Positions 34,363 through 43,346 of a DNA stretch of 64,000 nt are shown one piece after another (the stretch's first letter is position 1; each line of letters begins with the position of its first letter). The notes under the pieces are model-generated. The model was not told the DNA's origin, made no database searches, and saw only the letters and a list, made by a program, of their open reading frames with translations. The stretch is from JBCCGL01 sp039029275 (GTDB lineage Bacteria > Pseudomonadota > Gammaproteobacteria > JBCCGL01), in the NCBI GenBank assembly GCA_039029275.1, contig JBCCGL010000005.1, forward strand, positions 186,001 through 250,000. Reading direction: 5' to 3'. The translations under genes were made by a program, and so were the position numbers.

Positions 34363-36222
34363 ATGGCTTGGACAAAGAAAGTACTGCGTGTCAATTTAAC
34401 CGACGGCAGCGTCGTCCGCGAGCCCCTCAACATGGAGTGGGCAAACGATTATCTCGGTCAGCGCGGATTGGCCACCCGTTACATGGTTGAAGAAGTCGAC
34501 CCCGCGTGCGACGCGCTTGGCCCCGACAACAAACTGATCTTTGCGACCGGTCCTTTAACCGGCACAAACGCATCCACCGGCGGTCGCTACTCGGTTATCA
34601 CCAAAAGTCCGCTGACCGGTGCGATCGCGTGCTCGAATTCGGGAGGATTTCTGGGCGCCGAGCTGAAAATGGCGGGGTGGGACATGATCGTATTCGAGGG
34701 CAAGGCAGCATCCCCGGTGTATCTCAACATCGAGAACGATGAGGCCGAGCTGATCGCTGCGGACGACCTCTGGGGTAAATCGGTTTGGGAAACCGACAAG
34801 GTCTTGCATGAAAAGCACAACGACCCACAGATGCGTGTCGCCACAATTGGCCGCTCGGCCGAGGCGGGTTGTCTGTTCGCGGCGGTGATCAACGATCTGC
34901 ACCGCGCTGCGGGGCGCTCAGGCGTGGGCACCGTGATGGCATCGAAAAACCTCAAAGCGGTCACCGTTCGCGGGACCAAAGGTGTCGGAAACATCAACGA
35001 CCCCGCGCGCTTTATGCAGGCGGTCAGCGCCGGTAAAGCCGTGCTGGCGGAAAATGCCGTCACCGGACAGGGCCTGCCCACCTACGGCACACAGGTGCTG
35101 ATGAACGTGATCAACGAGGTCGGCGCCCTGCCGACGCGCAACATGCGCGAAGTCCAGTTCGAAGGCGCGCACGATGTCTCGGCGGAGAAAATGGCCGAGT
35201 CACGCGCATCCGACGGCAAGCCAAACCTCACCACAAACGCCGGCTGCTTCGCCTGCACGATTGCCTGCGGGCGCATCTCGACCGTGGACCAAAAGCACTT
35301 CAGCGTCGAAAACAAACCGGAATACTGGGGCAACTCGGGTGGACTCGAATACGAAGCGGCGTGGGCCTTAGGGCCGGATACTGGCGTTAACGATCTCGAC
35401 GCGCTCACCTACGTTAACTTTCTCTGCAACGAAGACGGCTTCGACCCAATCAGCTTTGGTGCGACGGTCGCGGCGGCGATGGAGTTGTTTGAGGAAGGCG
35501 CGATCACGACCGAGCACACCGACGGAATCGAACTGAAATTCGGTTCCGCCGAGGCGCTTGTGGCGGTCACTGAGCTCACTGCCAAAGGTGAAGGTTTTGG
35601 CAAAGAACTCGGTTTGGGATCCAAGCGTTTGTGTGAGAAGTACGGACGACCGGAACTCTCGATGACGGTAAAAGGGCAGGAATTTCCGGCCTACGATCCG
35701 CGCGGCATTCAAAGCATGGGGCTGACCTATGCAACGTCCAATCGGGGAGCGTGCCACCTGCGCAGCTATACGGTTGCGGCGGAAGTTTTGGGGATTCCGG
35801 AAAAAACTGACCCGCTGGTCGCCGACGACAGCAAAGCCGGGCTGGTCAAAGCGTTTCAGGACGCGACTGCCGCGTTCGATTCTGCCGGGTTGTGCATCTT
35901 CACCTCATTTGCATGGACCCTCGATGACGTGGCGCCGCAGGTCGACGCGGCGTGCGAGGGCGACTGGAGCCCGGAGCGACTGGCCGAAGTGGGCGAGCGG
36001 ATCTGGAATCTCGAACGCGACTTTAACAACAAAGCGGGGCTGACAGCCGCTGACGACAAATTGCCGCAGCGCCTGCTCAAAGACGCGGCCAAAACCGGCC
36101 CGGCGCAAGGCAAGGTCTGCGACCTCGACAAGATGCTGCCCGCCTATTACGAGCAGCGTGGTTGGACGCCTGATGGGGTGCCAACGGATGCAACGCGCGC
36201 GAAGTTCGGACTGCCCGCCTGA
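34363..36222 (+). CDS. aorB: Tungsten-containing aldehyde ferredoxin oxidoreductase
   Basis: The 619-residue subunit should oxidise aldehydes to acids using a tungsto-bispterin. The N-terminal AOR domain opens with KVLRVNLTDGSV and contains TGPLTGT and TIGRSAEAG pterin-binding segments. The [4Fe-4S] ligands are CFACTIAC (around residues 297-304) and a late Cys in SAGLCIF. Length is normal for the family. In mesophiles such enzymes oxidise toxic or aromatic aldehydes and can run in reverse with strong donors. MoaD-like and MoaA genes downstream fit the need for a pterin cofactor. Whether it prefers W or Mo is inferred from family. Confidence 0.92.
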   Translation: MAWTKKVLRVNLTDGSVVREPLNMEWANDYLGQRGLATRYMVEEVDPACDALGPDNKLIFATGPLTGTNASTGGRYSVITKSPLTGAIACSNSGGFLGAELKMAGWDMIVFEGKAASPVYLNIENDEAELIAADDLWGKSVWETDKVLHEKHNDPQMRVATIGRSAEAGCLFAAVINDLHRAAGRSGVGTVMASKNLKAVTVRGTKGVGNINDPARFMQAVSAGKAVLAENAVTGQGLPTYGTQVLMNVINEVGALPTRNMREVQFEGAHDVSAEKMAESRASDGKPNLTTNAGCFACTIACGRISTVDQKHFSVENKPEYWGNSGGLEYEAAWALGPDTGVNDLDALTYVNFLCNEDGFDPISFGATVAAAMELFEEGAITTEHTDGIELKFGSAEALVAVTELTAKGEGFGKELGLGSKRLCEKYGRPELSMTVKGQEFPAYDPRGIQSMGLTYATSNRGACHLRSYTVAAEVLGIPEKTDPLVADDSKAGLVKAFQDATAAFDSAGLCIFTSFAWTLDDVAPQVDAACEGDWSPERLAEVGERIWNLERDFNNKAGLTAADDKLPQRLLKDAAKTGPAQGKVCDLDKMLPAYYEQRGWTPDGVPTDATRAKFGLPA

Positions 36223-36301
36223 TTCCGGGGTGTACCGCACGGCGGCGAGTGAAACCGTCGCCGATTTTTTAACGATTCGGTCTTAAGCGAGTTACCAGAC
36301 A

Positions 36302-37570
36302 ATGCAGCACGTTATCATTGGCGCGGGCCCCGCCGGCGTCATCGCCGCCGAACACCTGCGCAAGCTCGATCCAGCCAGCGACGTCACAATTATTGGCGAT
36401 GAGCCAGAGGCGCCCTACTCGCGCATGGCGATCCCGTATTTCCTTATCGACAAAATCGAAGAGCGCGGAACCTTTCTGCGCAAAAGCGTCGGTCACTACG
36501 ACGATCACCGCGTCAACGTCATGCAGGATCGGGTAACGGCGATTAACTCCGACTCAAATACTCTGACGCTCAGAGGTGGCGGAACGCAGTCTTACGATCG
36601 CCTGTTGATCGCCACCGGTTCGCGCCCAGTATCGCCGCCGATTCCTGGCATGGACTTGCCCGGTGTTCACACCTGCTGGACGCTGGCGGATTCGCGCCAC
36701 ATCGTCGAGCTGGCCAAACCGGGCTCCAAAGTCGTGCTTATGGGCGCCGGATTCATCGGTTGCATTATTCTTGAGGCCCTGGCGTCGCGCGGCGTCGACC
36801 TCACGGTAGTCGAGATGGAAAACCGCATGGTGCCGCGCATGATGGATGAAGACTCGGGCGGACTGATCAAGCGCTGGTGCGAATCAAAAGGCGTCACGGT
36901 GCTGACCTCCACCCGAGTGGCGGGTGTTGAAAAAGGCAAGGAAACGGCTTTGGCAATATCGCTTGAAAATGGCGACACGCTGCCGGCCGATCTTTTGATC
37001 TCGGCCACCGGAGTGACCCCGTGCACCGATTTCCTCCAAGGCAGTGGTATCGAAATCGATCACGGCATTCTGGTCGACCATCATTTGCGCACCAACGTCA
37101 GTAACATATTTGCCGCAGGTGATGTCGCGCAAGGGCGTGACTTTTCCACCGGCGGGTATTCCGTGCAGGCGATCCAGCCAACCGCGGTCGAACACGGCCG
37201 GATCTGCGCAAACAACATGGTTGATGGTAACGAAATCACCCACGGCGGCAGTATCAACATGAATATCCTCGATACGATGGGACTCATTTCCGGCTCCTTC
37301 GGCATGTGGGAGGGTACCGACGACGGTGATACAACCGAGCTGAGCGATCATGGTCGCTATCGATACCTGCGACTGAATTTTCAGGACGATGTTTTGGTCG
37401 GGGCCAATAGTCTCGGCCTGACCCAGCACATTGGCGTGCTCCGCGGTCTGATCCAGAGCAAGCTGCATCTCGGTGCATGGAAGGCACGCTTGATGGACGA
37501 CCCAACCCAGATCATGCCCGCCTATCTGGCCGCCACACAAGGCATGGGGTCGACGACCAAAGTGCAGTAA
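36302..37570 (+). CDS. aorC: FAD/NAD(P)-dependent oxidoreductase, AOR flavin subunit
   Basis: The 422-residue protein is a two-dinucleotide-binding flavoprotein. It has GAGPAGVIAAEHL at residue 5 for FAD, GAGFIG near 157 for NAD(P), and FAAGDVAQG near 273. In Aromatoleum AOR the AorC subunit couples the Fe-S chain to NAD, and this gene sits at the same place, 79 bp after the tungsten subunit. A generic NADH:rubredoxin reductase-like role is the alternative. Confidence 0.85.
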   Translation: MQHVIIGAGPAGVIAAEHLRKLDPASDVTIIGDEPEAPYSRMAIPYFLIDKIEERGTFLRKSVGHYDDHRVNVMQDRVTAINSDSNTLTLRGGGTQSYDRLLIATGSRPVSPPIPGMDLPGVHTCWTLADSRHIVELAKPGSKVVLMGAGFIGCIILEALASRGVDLTVVEMENRMVPRMMDEDSGGLIKRWCESKGVTVLTSTRVAGVEKGKETALAISLENGDTLPADLLISATGVTPCTDFLQGSGIEIDHGILVDHHLRTNVSNIFAAGDVAQGRDFSTGGYSVQAIQPTAVEHGRICANNMVDGNEITHGGSINMNILDTMGLISGSFGMWEGTDDGDTTELSDHGRYRYLRLNFQDDVLVGANSLGLTQHIGVLRGLIQSKLHLGAWKARLMDDPTQIMPAYLAATQGMGSTTKVQ

Positions 37571-37574
37571 AGGC

Positions 37575-37826
37575 GTGAAAATTACGCTGAAACTCTACGC
37601 CACGCTGAGTGATTTGCTGCCCTCAGGCGCGCATAAAAATGCGGCCGAAATCGACGTCGATGAAAACGTCACACTCAACGAGATTATTCAGCGTTTTAAT
37701 ATTCCGCCTGAGCTGGCGCATCTGGTGCTGATCAACGGACACTTTGCCTGCGAGGCTGATCGCGACAGGTCGATGCTTAAATCGGGTGATGTGCTGGCGA
37801 TCTGGCCGCCGGTGGCTGGGGGATAG
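37575..37826 (+). CDS. MoaD/ThiS-like sulfur carrier protein
   Basis: The 83-residue ubiquitin-fold protein ends in VAGG, the C-terminal Gly-Gly that becomes a thiocarboxylate when donating sulfur to the pterin cofactor. It starts with GTG 4 nt after the aorC stop, preceded by AAAGG. In this operon it probably serves tungstopterin synthesis as a dedicated MoaD. A MoaE partner is not in the window. Confidence 0.85.
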   Translation: MKITLKLYATLSDLLPSGAHKNAAEIDVDENVTLNEIIQRFNIPPELAHLVLINGHFACEADRDRSMLKSGDVLAIWPPVAGG

Positions 37827-37849
37827 CCGCCCTGCACTTCACCCGCGAT

Positions 37850-38122
37850 ATGGGCATTAACCGCCGCGATTTTTTTCGCATCCTGCCCACTGCCATCGGC
37901 AAAAGTGACCACGCAATCGACGGATCGCAGATCAAGATTTCGCCGATAGGAGGCGTCGGCACGCTGAATATTTCACTCGGACCCGAGGGTGAGCGTCGCT
38001 TGTCCGCATTAATGGTATTGCCGCGAATGCGGGTGGATTTCGATTTCGTCGAGGTCAGTGACGAAGAGGCCCAGGCGTTTATGGCAAACTTCGATTTCTA
38101 CTATCGGAGAGGTGGAGGTTAA
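37850..38122 (+). CDS. Unknown 90-residue protein of the aor operon
   Basis: I do not recognise the family. The start INRRDFFRILPTA resembles the twin-arginine motif of a Tat signal peptide, but no hydrophobic segment follows, so export is unlikely. Such vestigial Tat motifs occur in NarG-type enzymes. The rest reads as a small beta-rich domain (GGVGTLNISLGPEGERRLS) with an acidic C-terminal part and a Gly-rich end. It lies 23 bp after the MoaD-like gene, and its stop is 1 nt before the GFA start, so it belongs to the operon. A chaperone or cofactor-insertion role is only a guess. Confidence 0.65.
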   Translation: MGINRRDFFRILPTAIGKSDHAIDGSQIKISPIGGVGTLNISLGPEGERRLSALMVLPRMRVDFDFVEVSDEEAQAFMANFDFYYRRGGG

Positions 38123-38123
38123 C

Positions 38124-38534
38124 GTGAGCGCGACCGGCCAATGCCTGTGTGGCGAAGTGCGATTTGCTTTTGGCGGTGAACCATTGTTTACCCTGCATTG
38201 TCATTGCCAGAGCTGTCGTCGTTTTAGCGGGGCGGCAGTTGCCACTTATGTTGGCGTAACGAAATCAGACTTTAAATGTGAGGAGGGCGCCATCAGCTTT
38301 CACGAGTCAGCCCCGGGAATACGTTGGGGCTCGTGTGCGACCTGCGGCACATCGATCTGCTACGAGGCCGATTGGTGCGCTGACGAGATTCACCTTTTGA
38401 TCGGCACGCTCGACACACCGGATCGGTATGTACCGCAGCGGCATTCGTTTTATTCAGAGCGCCTTGCGTGGCTTGATCTGGCGAGCGAGTTGCCCAAAAG
38501 TGATGAGAGCCTCAGCACCGAATCACGTGACTGA
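38124..38534 (+). CDS. GFA family (glutathione-dependent formaldehyde-activating-like) protein
   Basis: The GTG at 38124, 5 nt after a GGAGG site, gives 136 residues. The Mss4-like zinc fold is marked by CLCGEVRF, HCHCQSCRRFSG and CATCGTS. The family is named for an enzyme proposed to join formaldehyde with glutathione, but most members have no proven activity. Its place in an aldehyde oxidoreductase operon makes a link with aldehyde handling attractive. A decayed relative lies at 44629-44985. Confidence 0.85.
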   Translation: MSATGQCLCGEVRFAFGGEPLFTLHCHCQSCRRFSGAAVATYVGVTKSDFKCEEGAISFHESAPGIRWGSCATCGTSICYEADWCADEIHLLIGTLDTPDRYVPQRHSFYSERLAWLDLASELPKSDESLSTESRD

Positions 38535-38571
38535 GACTGCCGAAACCGCGTACTTGAGGTAAGCTTGAGGT

Positions 38572-39591
38572 ATGGCAACGCAACTCACCGACAAATTTAG
38601 GCGTCCGCTGCACGATCTGCGAATTTCAGTTACGGATCGCTGCAACTTTCGTTGCGTGTATTGCATGCCCAAATCCGTGTTCGACGGTCACAGGTTTCTG
38701 GCGCGCAGCGAACTTTTGAGCTTTGAGGAAATCGAGCGCGTGGCGCGCGTATTCGTCGACTACGGCGTCAAAAAGCTCCGCATTACCGGCGGCGAACCCA
38801 TGATCCGTCATCAGTTAGAAAAACTGATTGAACGCCTCGCGAACATCCCCGGTGTCGAAGATATCAGCATGACAACTAACGCCTCAATGATGACGGTCAA
38901 GCGCGCACGTTCGCTCCGCGACGCAGGCATGCAGCGGCTTAATGTGAGCCTGGACGCGCTCGATGACGAGACATTCAAAGCTGTTAATGACGTCGATTTT
39001 CCGGTTGAGCGAGTGCTCGAAGGTGTTGCCGCCGCCGATTCCGTCGGGTTCGAATCGATCAAGATCAATATGGTTGTGAAAAAGGGCATGAACGGCCACA
39101 GCATCGTGCCGATGGCGCGCTACTTTCACGGCAGCGGGCAAATCCTGCGTTTTATTGAATTCATGGACGTGGGCAATTCGAACCAGTGGAACTACGACTC
39201 GGTGATTTCATCGCGTGAAATCGCAGACATGATCGACGCCGAAATGCCGATTGAACCGGTGCAGGCCAACTATCGCGGTGAAGTCGCCAAGCGCTGGCGA
39301 TTTAAAGACGGTGGTGGCGAAATTGGCATCATCTCGTCTGTGACTGAACCGTTTTGCGGCGACTGTTCGCGCGCGCGATTATCGGCGGTGGGCAATCTGT
39401 ATACCTGTCTGTTCGCATCCCATGGTCACGATCTGCGCGAGGTTATCCGCGCGGACGTTGACGAGTCATTACTGCGCGAACGCGTTAAAACTATCTGGTC
39501 AATACGTCGGGATCGATACTCCGAAACGCGCACCAGTGAGTCGGTCATTTCGATTGTTCCCAAGGTCGAGATGTCGCATATCGGTGGCTGA
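38572..39591 (+). CDS. moaA: GTP 3',8-cyclase (molybdenum/tungsten cofactor synthesis)
   Basis: MoaA starts pterin cofactor synthesis by a radical SAM rearrangement of GTP. The 339-residue protein has the SAM cluster motif CNFRCVYCMP, the GGEP motif, the second cluster cysteines in CGDCSRARLSAVGNLYTC and the conserved C-terminal Gly-Gly. It is 37 bp after the GFA gene, so it closes the aor operon and would supply the cofactor for the tungsten enzyme. The MoaC, MoaE and MoeA partners are not in the window. Confidence 0.95.
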   Translation: MATQLTDKFRRPLHDLRISVTDRCNFRCVYCMPKSVFDGHRFLARSELLSFEEIERVARVFVDYGVKKLRITGGEPMIRHQLEKLIERLANIPGVEDISMTTNASMMTVKRARSLRDAGMQRLNVSLDALDDETFKAVNDVDFPVERVLEGVAAADSVGFESIKINMVVKKGMNGHSIVPMARYFHGSGQILRFIEFMDVGNSNQWNYDSVISSREIADMIDAEMPIEPVQANYRGEVAKRWRFKDGGGEIGIISSVTEPFCGDCSRARLSAVGNLYTCLFASHGHDLREVIRADVDESLLRERVKTIWSIRRDRYSETRTSESVISIVPKVEMSHIGG

Positions 39592-39658
39592 CGCTCGTTT
39601 GACGACTGCAGCGCTCGCTGTTTTGATTTAATTTTAAAACCAAACCGCACTTACACGT

Positions 39659-39997
39659 ATGAAAACCATTGACTGGTCGGAATTCCGACAAGTAGAGCTT
39701 CGAGTTGGTACCGTAACCAGCGCCGAGGTGTTCGAAAAAGCGAGAAATCCGGCTTATATTTTGCACGTCGATTTCGGTAACGAGATTGGTGTCCGAAAAT
39801 CCAGCGCGCAAATCACCGATTTGTACTCAACCGGCGAGCTCGTCGGCAAGCAAGTGGTTGCAGTGGTGAACTTTCCGCCGAAGCAGATAGGACCGATCAT
39901 GTCGGAGTGTCTGGTCACGGGTTTTCATCGCGAAGACGGTGCAGTCGTGCTGGCGGTACCGGACAAAGACACGCCCAACGGCGCCAAACTCGCCTGA
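39659..39997 (+). CDS. CsaA-like tRNA-binding domain protein
   Basis: The 112-residue protein consists of one OB-fold tRNA-binding domain. It shows FRQVELRVGTV near the start, and VVAVVNFPPKQIG with MSECLVTG later, as in CsaA of Bacillus. CsaA has been described as a chaperone with secretion-related activity and as a tRNA-binding dimer; the bacterial role is not settled. It lies 67 bp after moaA and 21 bp before an unknown gene. Confidence 0.85.
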   Translation: MKTIDWSEFRQVELRVGTVTSAEVFEKARNPAYILHVDFGNEIGVRKSSAQITDLYSTGELVGKQVVAVVNFPPKQIGPIMSECLVTGFHREDGAVVLAVPDKDTPNGAKLA

Positions 39998-40018
39998 AGC
40001 GATGAGATATTGGTCAAA

Positions 40019-40375
40019 ATGGTTTACACAAAAGACGAGGTCATTGAAGGCTTCGAACTGACTTTCGATCCCGGCGACAAGCTCAATGCCAGTTTGTATT
40101 TGGGGGTCCGACCAGACGGCTTGACACCCGCGCGAATCGACGACGCCATCACCGCGCTGCGTGAAAATCAATTGTGGTCGGACGAGCATCCGAGGGTCGT
40201 GCGCGATGATCAAAAGCAGGCGTACAAGGATCAACTTGATTTTGTCGAAGCCTTTTCATACGACGACGGTTCAATTTTGATCGCCCGTTTTGATCATCCG
40301 CAGTATCCGTCTGACACGGGTCGCTGGCGCGCGCTGATGATGTTCTTTAACAGCACCTATTCGCGCGACAGATAA
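40019..40375 (+). CDS. Unknown cytoplasmic protein
   Basis: The ATG at 40019 (MVYTKDEVIEGFELTF) is preferred to an in-frame TTG at 40010. The 118-residue product has no signal peptide, membrane segment or cysteine pattern. It reads as a mixed alpha/beta fold, with a central segment beginning TPARIDDAITAL and a C-terminal ILIARFDHPQYPSD. I do not recognise a family. It follows the CsaA-like gene by 21 bp and converges on the EamA gene, overlapping its end by 19 nt. Confidence 0.65.
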   Translation: MVYTKDEVIEGFELTFDPGDKLNASLYLGVRPDGLTPARIDDAITALRENQLWSDEHPRVVRDDQKQAYKDQLDFVEAFSYDDGSILIARFDHPQYPSDTGRWRALMMFFNSTYSRDR

Positions 40376-41265
40376 ACTATTCCTCCAAGCGTCATCGCCA
40401 TGCCCGCAGCGTGATAGATGGTGAAGCTCTCGCCAAGCAATGAAACCGCAAGCGCGGCTGTGGCGATTGGGCCAATACTGGTGATCACACTGGTTTGACT
40501 CGCACCGATACGACCAATCGCAGCGCTGATCAAAAAGGCTGGGAGCGCGGTAGCGACGACCCCGATTAGCATTGTCAGCATCAGAACTGGCGTCGGAAGA
40601 AACAAATCATCGATGGGTCGTGTGAATGCAAAATGAACCCCGATCACCACGCTGGCCGTGCCCATCGCGATACACGTGAACATCGCACTGCCGAGTTGGC
40701 TGATGCACGGTTTGCTGAAAAGGAAGTAAACCGCAAAACACAGCGCGCTCGCCAATACCAGGACGCTACCTGTTATCGCGTCGCTGCCCAGCGAGCTGAA
40801 ATCATGCAGAAAAATTAGCACTACGCCGCCGTAGCTCAGCGGCAGCGCCAGCAACAATCGTCTGGATATTTTTTCAGAAAATATCAACCACGCGAGAAAG
40901 CACACAAATGTGGGGTAGATAAACAACAGCATGCGTTCGAACTGCGCGGTGATATAGGTCAGGCCAAGCAGATCGAAGTACGCCGCGCCGTAGTAACCAA
41001 GAATTCCGACCGCCATCGAATAAAGGATGTATCGTTTGTCGAGCGTGCGAGTTTTTGCGGTGCGTCTGGATGAGTACCATCCCACGATCAAAAATATGGG
41101 AAACGCGAATGCCATGCGCAAAGCCATCAGCGTCTCTGTGGCAACGCCGTGCTGATAAACCAGTTTGATTAAAATCGGTTTGAGTGAAAACGTAATCGCC
41201 CCGGCGAGTGCAAAGTACAGACCTGCACGGGATTGGTTACCATGTAGTGCGTTGATAGCGGGCAT
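40357..41265 (-). CDS. EamA-family (DMT) transporter
   Basis: The 302-residue inner-membrane carrier has about ten membrane segments formed by two EamA repeats. The ATG at 41265 (MPAINALHG) is preferred to a TTG at 41283. The substrate is unknown. It is divergent from the DddP-like gene with about 50 bp between starts, so the two may share a control region. Confidence 0.85.
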   Translation of the reverse strand: MPAINALHGNQSRAGLYFALAGAITFSLKPILIKLVYQHGVATETLMALRMAFAFPIFLIVGWYSSRRTAKTRTLDKRYILYSMAVGILGYYGAAYFDLLGLTYITAQFERMLLFIYPTFVCFLAWLIFSEKISRRLLLALPLSYGGVVLIFLHDFSSLGSDAITGSVLVLASALCFAVYFLFSKPCISQLGSAMFTCIAMGTASVVIGVHFAFTRPIDDLFLPTPVLMLTMLIGVVATALPAFLISAAIGRIGASQTSVITSIGPIATAALAVSLLGESFTIYHAAGMAMTLGGIVYLSRE

Positions 41266-41315
41266 TGAAGGTTTTAAATCCAACGAGTTTGCCGTCGTGG
41301 CGTGTGGAAACGATT

Positions 41316-42503
41316 ATGTTCGATTTATCTGATCTCGCAAACAAACGTTGCCAACAAGTTCGGGCGGCAATGATAACAGCGCAGTTGCCTGCACTGCTGG
41401 TTCTTGATCCTGTCAACATCTTTTACGCAACCGGCGCGCGCAATATGAGCGTGTTTGCCATGCGCGTACCCTCGCGGTACTTGATGATGTTCGCCGAAGG
41501 GCCGACGATTCTTTTTGAGTACACGGGGTGCGAGCACCTCGCAAAAGGGTTACCGACAATCGATCAAATCCGACCCGCACGCGGCCTGTGTTACGTAAGC
41601 TCGGGAAACAACACTGAAGAGGCCGCCAGAGGTTTGGCCAGCGAAATCGCGGATTTGTATCGTGAGTACACCAGCGCGGATACGTCGCTCGCAATCGACC
41701 GCTTTCCACTAACGGTTACAGACGCACTGCGTGATCAAGGGTTTTTGCTTAGCGATGCCGATCCGGTTTTTGCCCGCGCGCGCAAAGTCAAAATGCCTGA
41801 AGAAATCGAGGTTATGCGCGAAGGCGTGCGGCGCGTGGAATCGGCAGTCGATGTATTCAGAACTTCGCTTTTGCCAGGACGCTCCGAGTCAGAAGCCTGG
41901 AGTGAATTCCATCGCCCGTTTATCGCGACTGAGGGCCAATATGTAACCACCCGCTTGATGCAGTCCGGCGAGCATACGTTTCCCTACTTTCAGGAATGCG
42001 CCAGTCGCACAATCGAATCCGGCGATTTGGTTTGTCTGGATACGGACGCACTCGGGTTCGGAGGGTATGCGGTCGACTTTTCGCGTACGTTTATTTGCGG
42101 TGACAAAGCACCGACCGCGCGACAGCGCGAGCTTTATCAAAGGGCAAAGGATCAACTCGAGTGGAATTCCAGCTTGATCAAACCCGGCATCACGTTCGAG
42201 GAAATCGGAAACAAGGCATGGCCAGTGCCGCACGAACACCAAGCCAGCCGTTATTACTGTGTCGCACACGGTTTGGGCATGTCGGGTGAATTTCCGAACA
42301 TTGCACATGCGACAAAAGGTGAACCCTATCCGATTGATGGTCTGGTCGAGTCGGGAATGGTTTTATGCGTTGAGAGTTATATTGGTTGTGAGCGAACCGG
42401 TCAGGGCGTCAAATTGGAGGACCAGTTCGTCGTCACCCAGAACGGTGCCGACGCGATGAGTCGCTACCCTCTTGACGATCAGTTTTTGAATCGAGAAATT
42501 TAG
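41316..42503 (+). CDS. DddP-like M24-family metalloprotein
   Basis: The 395-residue protein has a creatinase-like N-terminal domain and a pita-bread M24 domain. All six metal ligands are visible: the two Asp of LDTDALG, Asp in YAVDFSR, His in AHGLGMS, Glu in CVESYIG and Glu in KLEDQF. Overall it resembles DddP, the DMSP lyase of this fold (shared DPVNI-YAT, PYFQECASR, KLEDQ). However, the Asp reported as catalytic in DddP, six residues after the metal-binding His, is Gly here. It may be an Xaa-Pro peptidase or a lyase with another substrate. Start at 41316 chosen for the GGAAA site. Confidence 0.75.
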   Translation: MFDLSDLANKRCQQVRAAMITAQLPALLVLDPVNIFYATGARNMSVFAMRVPSRYLMMFAEGPTILFEYTGCEHLAKGLPTIDQIRPARGLCYVSSGNNTEEAARGLASEIADLYREYTSADTSLAIDRFPLTVTDALRDQGFLLSDADPVFARARKVKMPEEIEVMREGVRRVESAVDVFRTSLLPGRSESEAWSEFHRPFIATEGQYVTTRLMQSGEHTFPYFQECASRTIESGDLVCLDTDALGFGGYAVDFSRTFICGDKAPTARQRELYQRAKDQLEWNSSLIKPGITFEEIGNKAWPVPHEHQASRYYCVAHGLGMSGEFPNIAHATKGEPYPIDGLVESGMVLCVESYIGCERTGQGVKLEDQFVVTQNGADAMSRYPLDDQFLNREI

Positions 42504-43228
42504 ACGCGCAAAACGGCCTCGGCCATTTCCATCATCGAGAAAAAGGTGAAGTCGACAGTTGGTCGTTTGGCTACTTCCGCTGTTGCCCCCCAAGAGCCGC
42601 CCTGCGATAAACGCTGACGATCGATCCACGCTCTGGCTAACCCGGCGTTGGTCGCAGGCACATGATCGTGAAACAGACTTTGCGCGGTGTGCAAGATCTG
42701 GTCAGGTTCGACTCCCAAATCGCTCTTGATATTTTCCAACATAAAATCAAAGTTATTCGAATTTGGTTTGTATGAACCTGCATCCTCGGCGGTGTAAATC
42801 GCGTCGAACTCAACCCCAAGCCGATTATTTGATGCGGCAAATCCGGCGCGATCGACATTCGATAGAATCACGAGTTTGAAATGCTTTTTGAGAATGCGAA
42901 GCGCATCAGCGCTGTCAGAGAATGCCGGCCAAAACGGCACGGATTCGCCGAAGGTGTCGTCAAGATCAGAGGTCGTTTCTAAATTGAACTCATCGGCAAG
43001 TGCTTGGTGCACGTGCCGAAGAACATCGGGATAAACCATTCCCGGTGTGGCGGCCTCCTGCGCGCTTTCTTTTTTTGCAAATTCGAGAAGCGCAGTATCG
43101 CGCGTTATGTCAGCTCGACGATTGTGGCGGATTATCGGTTGCAGCGCGTCCCAGATCCCACTCTCCCAGTCGATCAGGGTGCCGTAGCAGTCGAAAGTAA
43201 GAGCAGAATAATCGGACAGTCCTTGCAT
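42500..43228 (-). CDS. HAD hydrolase, 2-haloacid dehalogenase type II-like
   Basis: The 242-residue HAD enzyme has motif I FDCYGTLIDWE with the nucleophile Asp, motif II LSNVDR and motif III with Lys in SYKPNSNNF. The haloacid dehalogenase type II subfamily is suggested by YGTLIDWE and the VMEN-like helical cap, but dephosphorylation of small metabolites is equally possible. Its stop overlaps the stop of the convergent DddP-like gene by 4 nt. Confidence 0.82.
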   Translation of the reverse strand: MQGLSDYSALTFDCYGTLIDWESGIWDALQPIIRHNRRADITRDTALLEFAKKESAQEAATPGMVYPDVLRHVHQALADEFNLETTSDLDDTFGESVPFWPAFSDSADALRILKKHFKLVILSNVDRAGFAASNNRLGVEFDAIYTAEDAGSYKPNSNNFDFMLENIKSDLGVEPDQILHTAQSLFHDHVPATNAGLARAWIDRQRLSQGGSWGATAEVAKRPTVDFTFFSMMEMAEAVLRV

Positions 43229-43346
43229 CGTCAGTAGGCCGGGTTAGGTGTTTGCGAAAGCTTCACGTGTTATTTTGATTCGGACGAAATTACTCATGCG
43301 TTAAAAACGATATCACAAAGCCGAACATATTCAGAAAGTGATGTTG

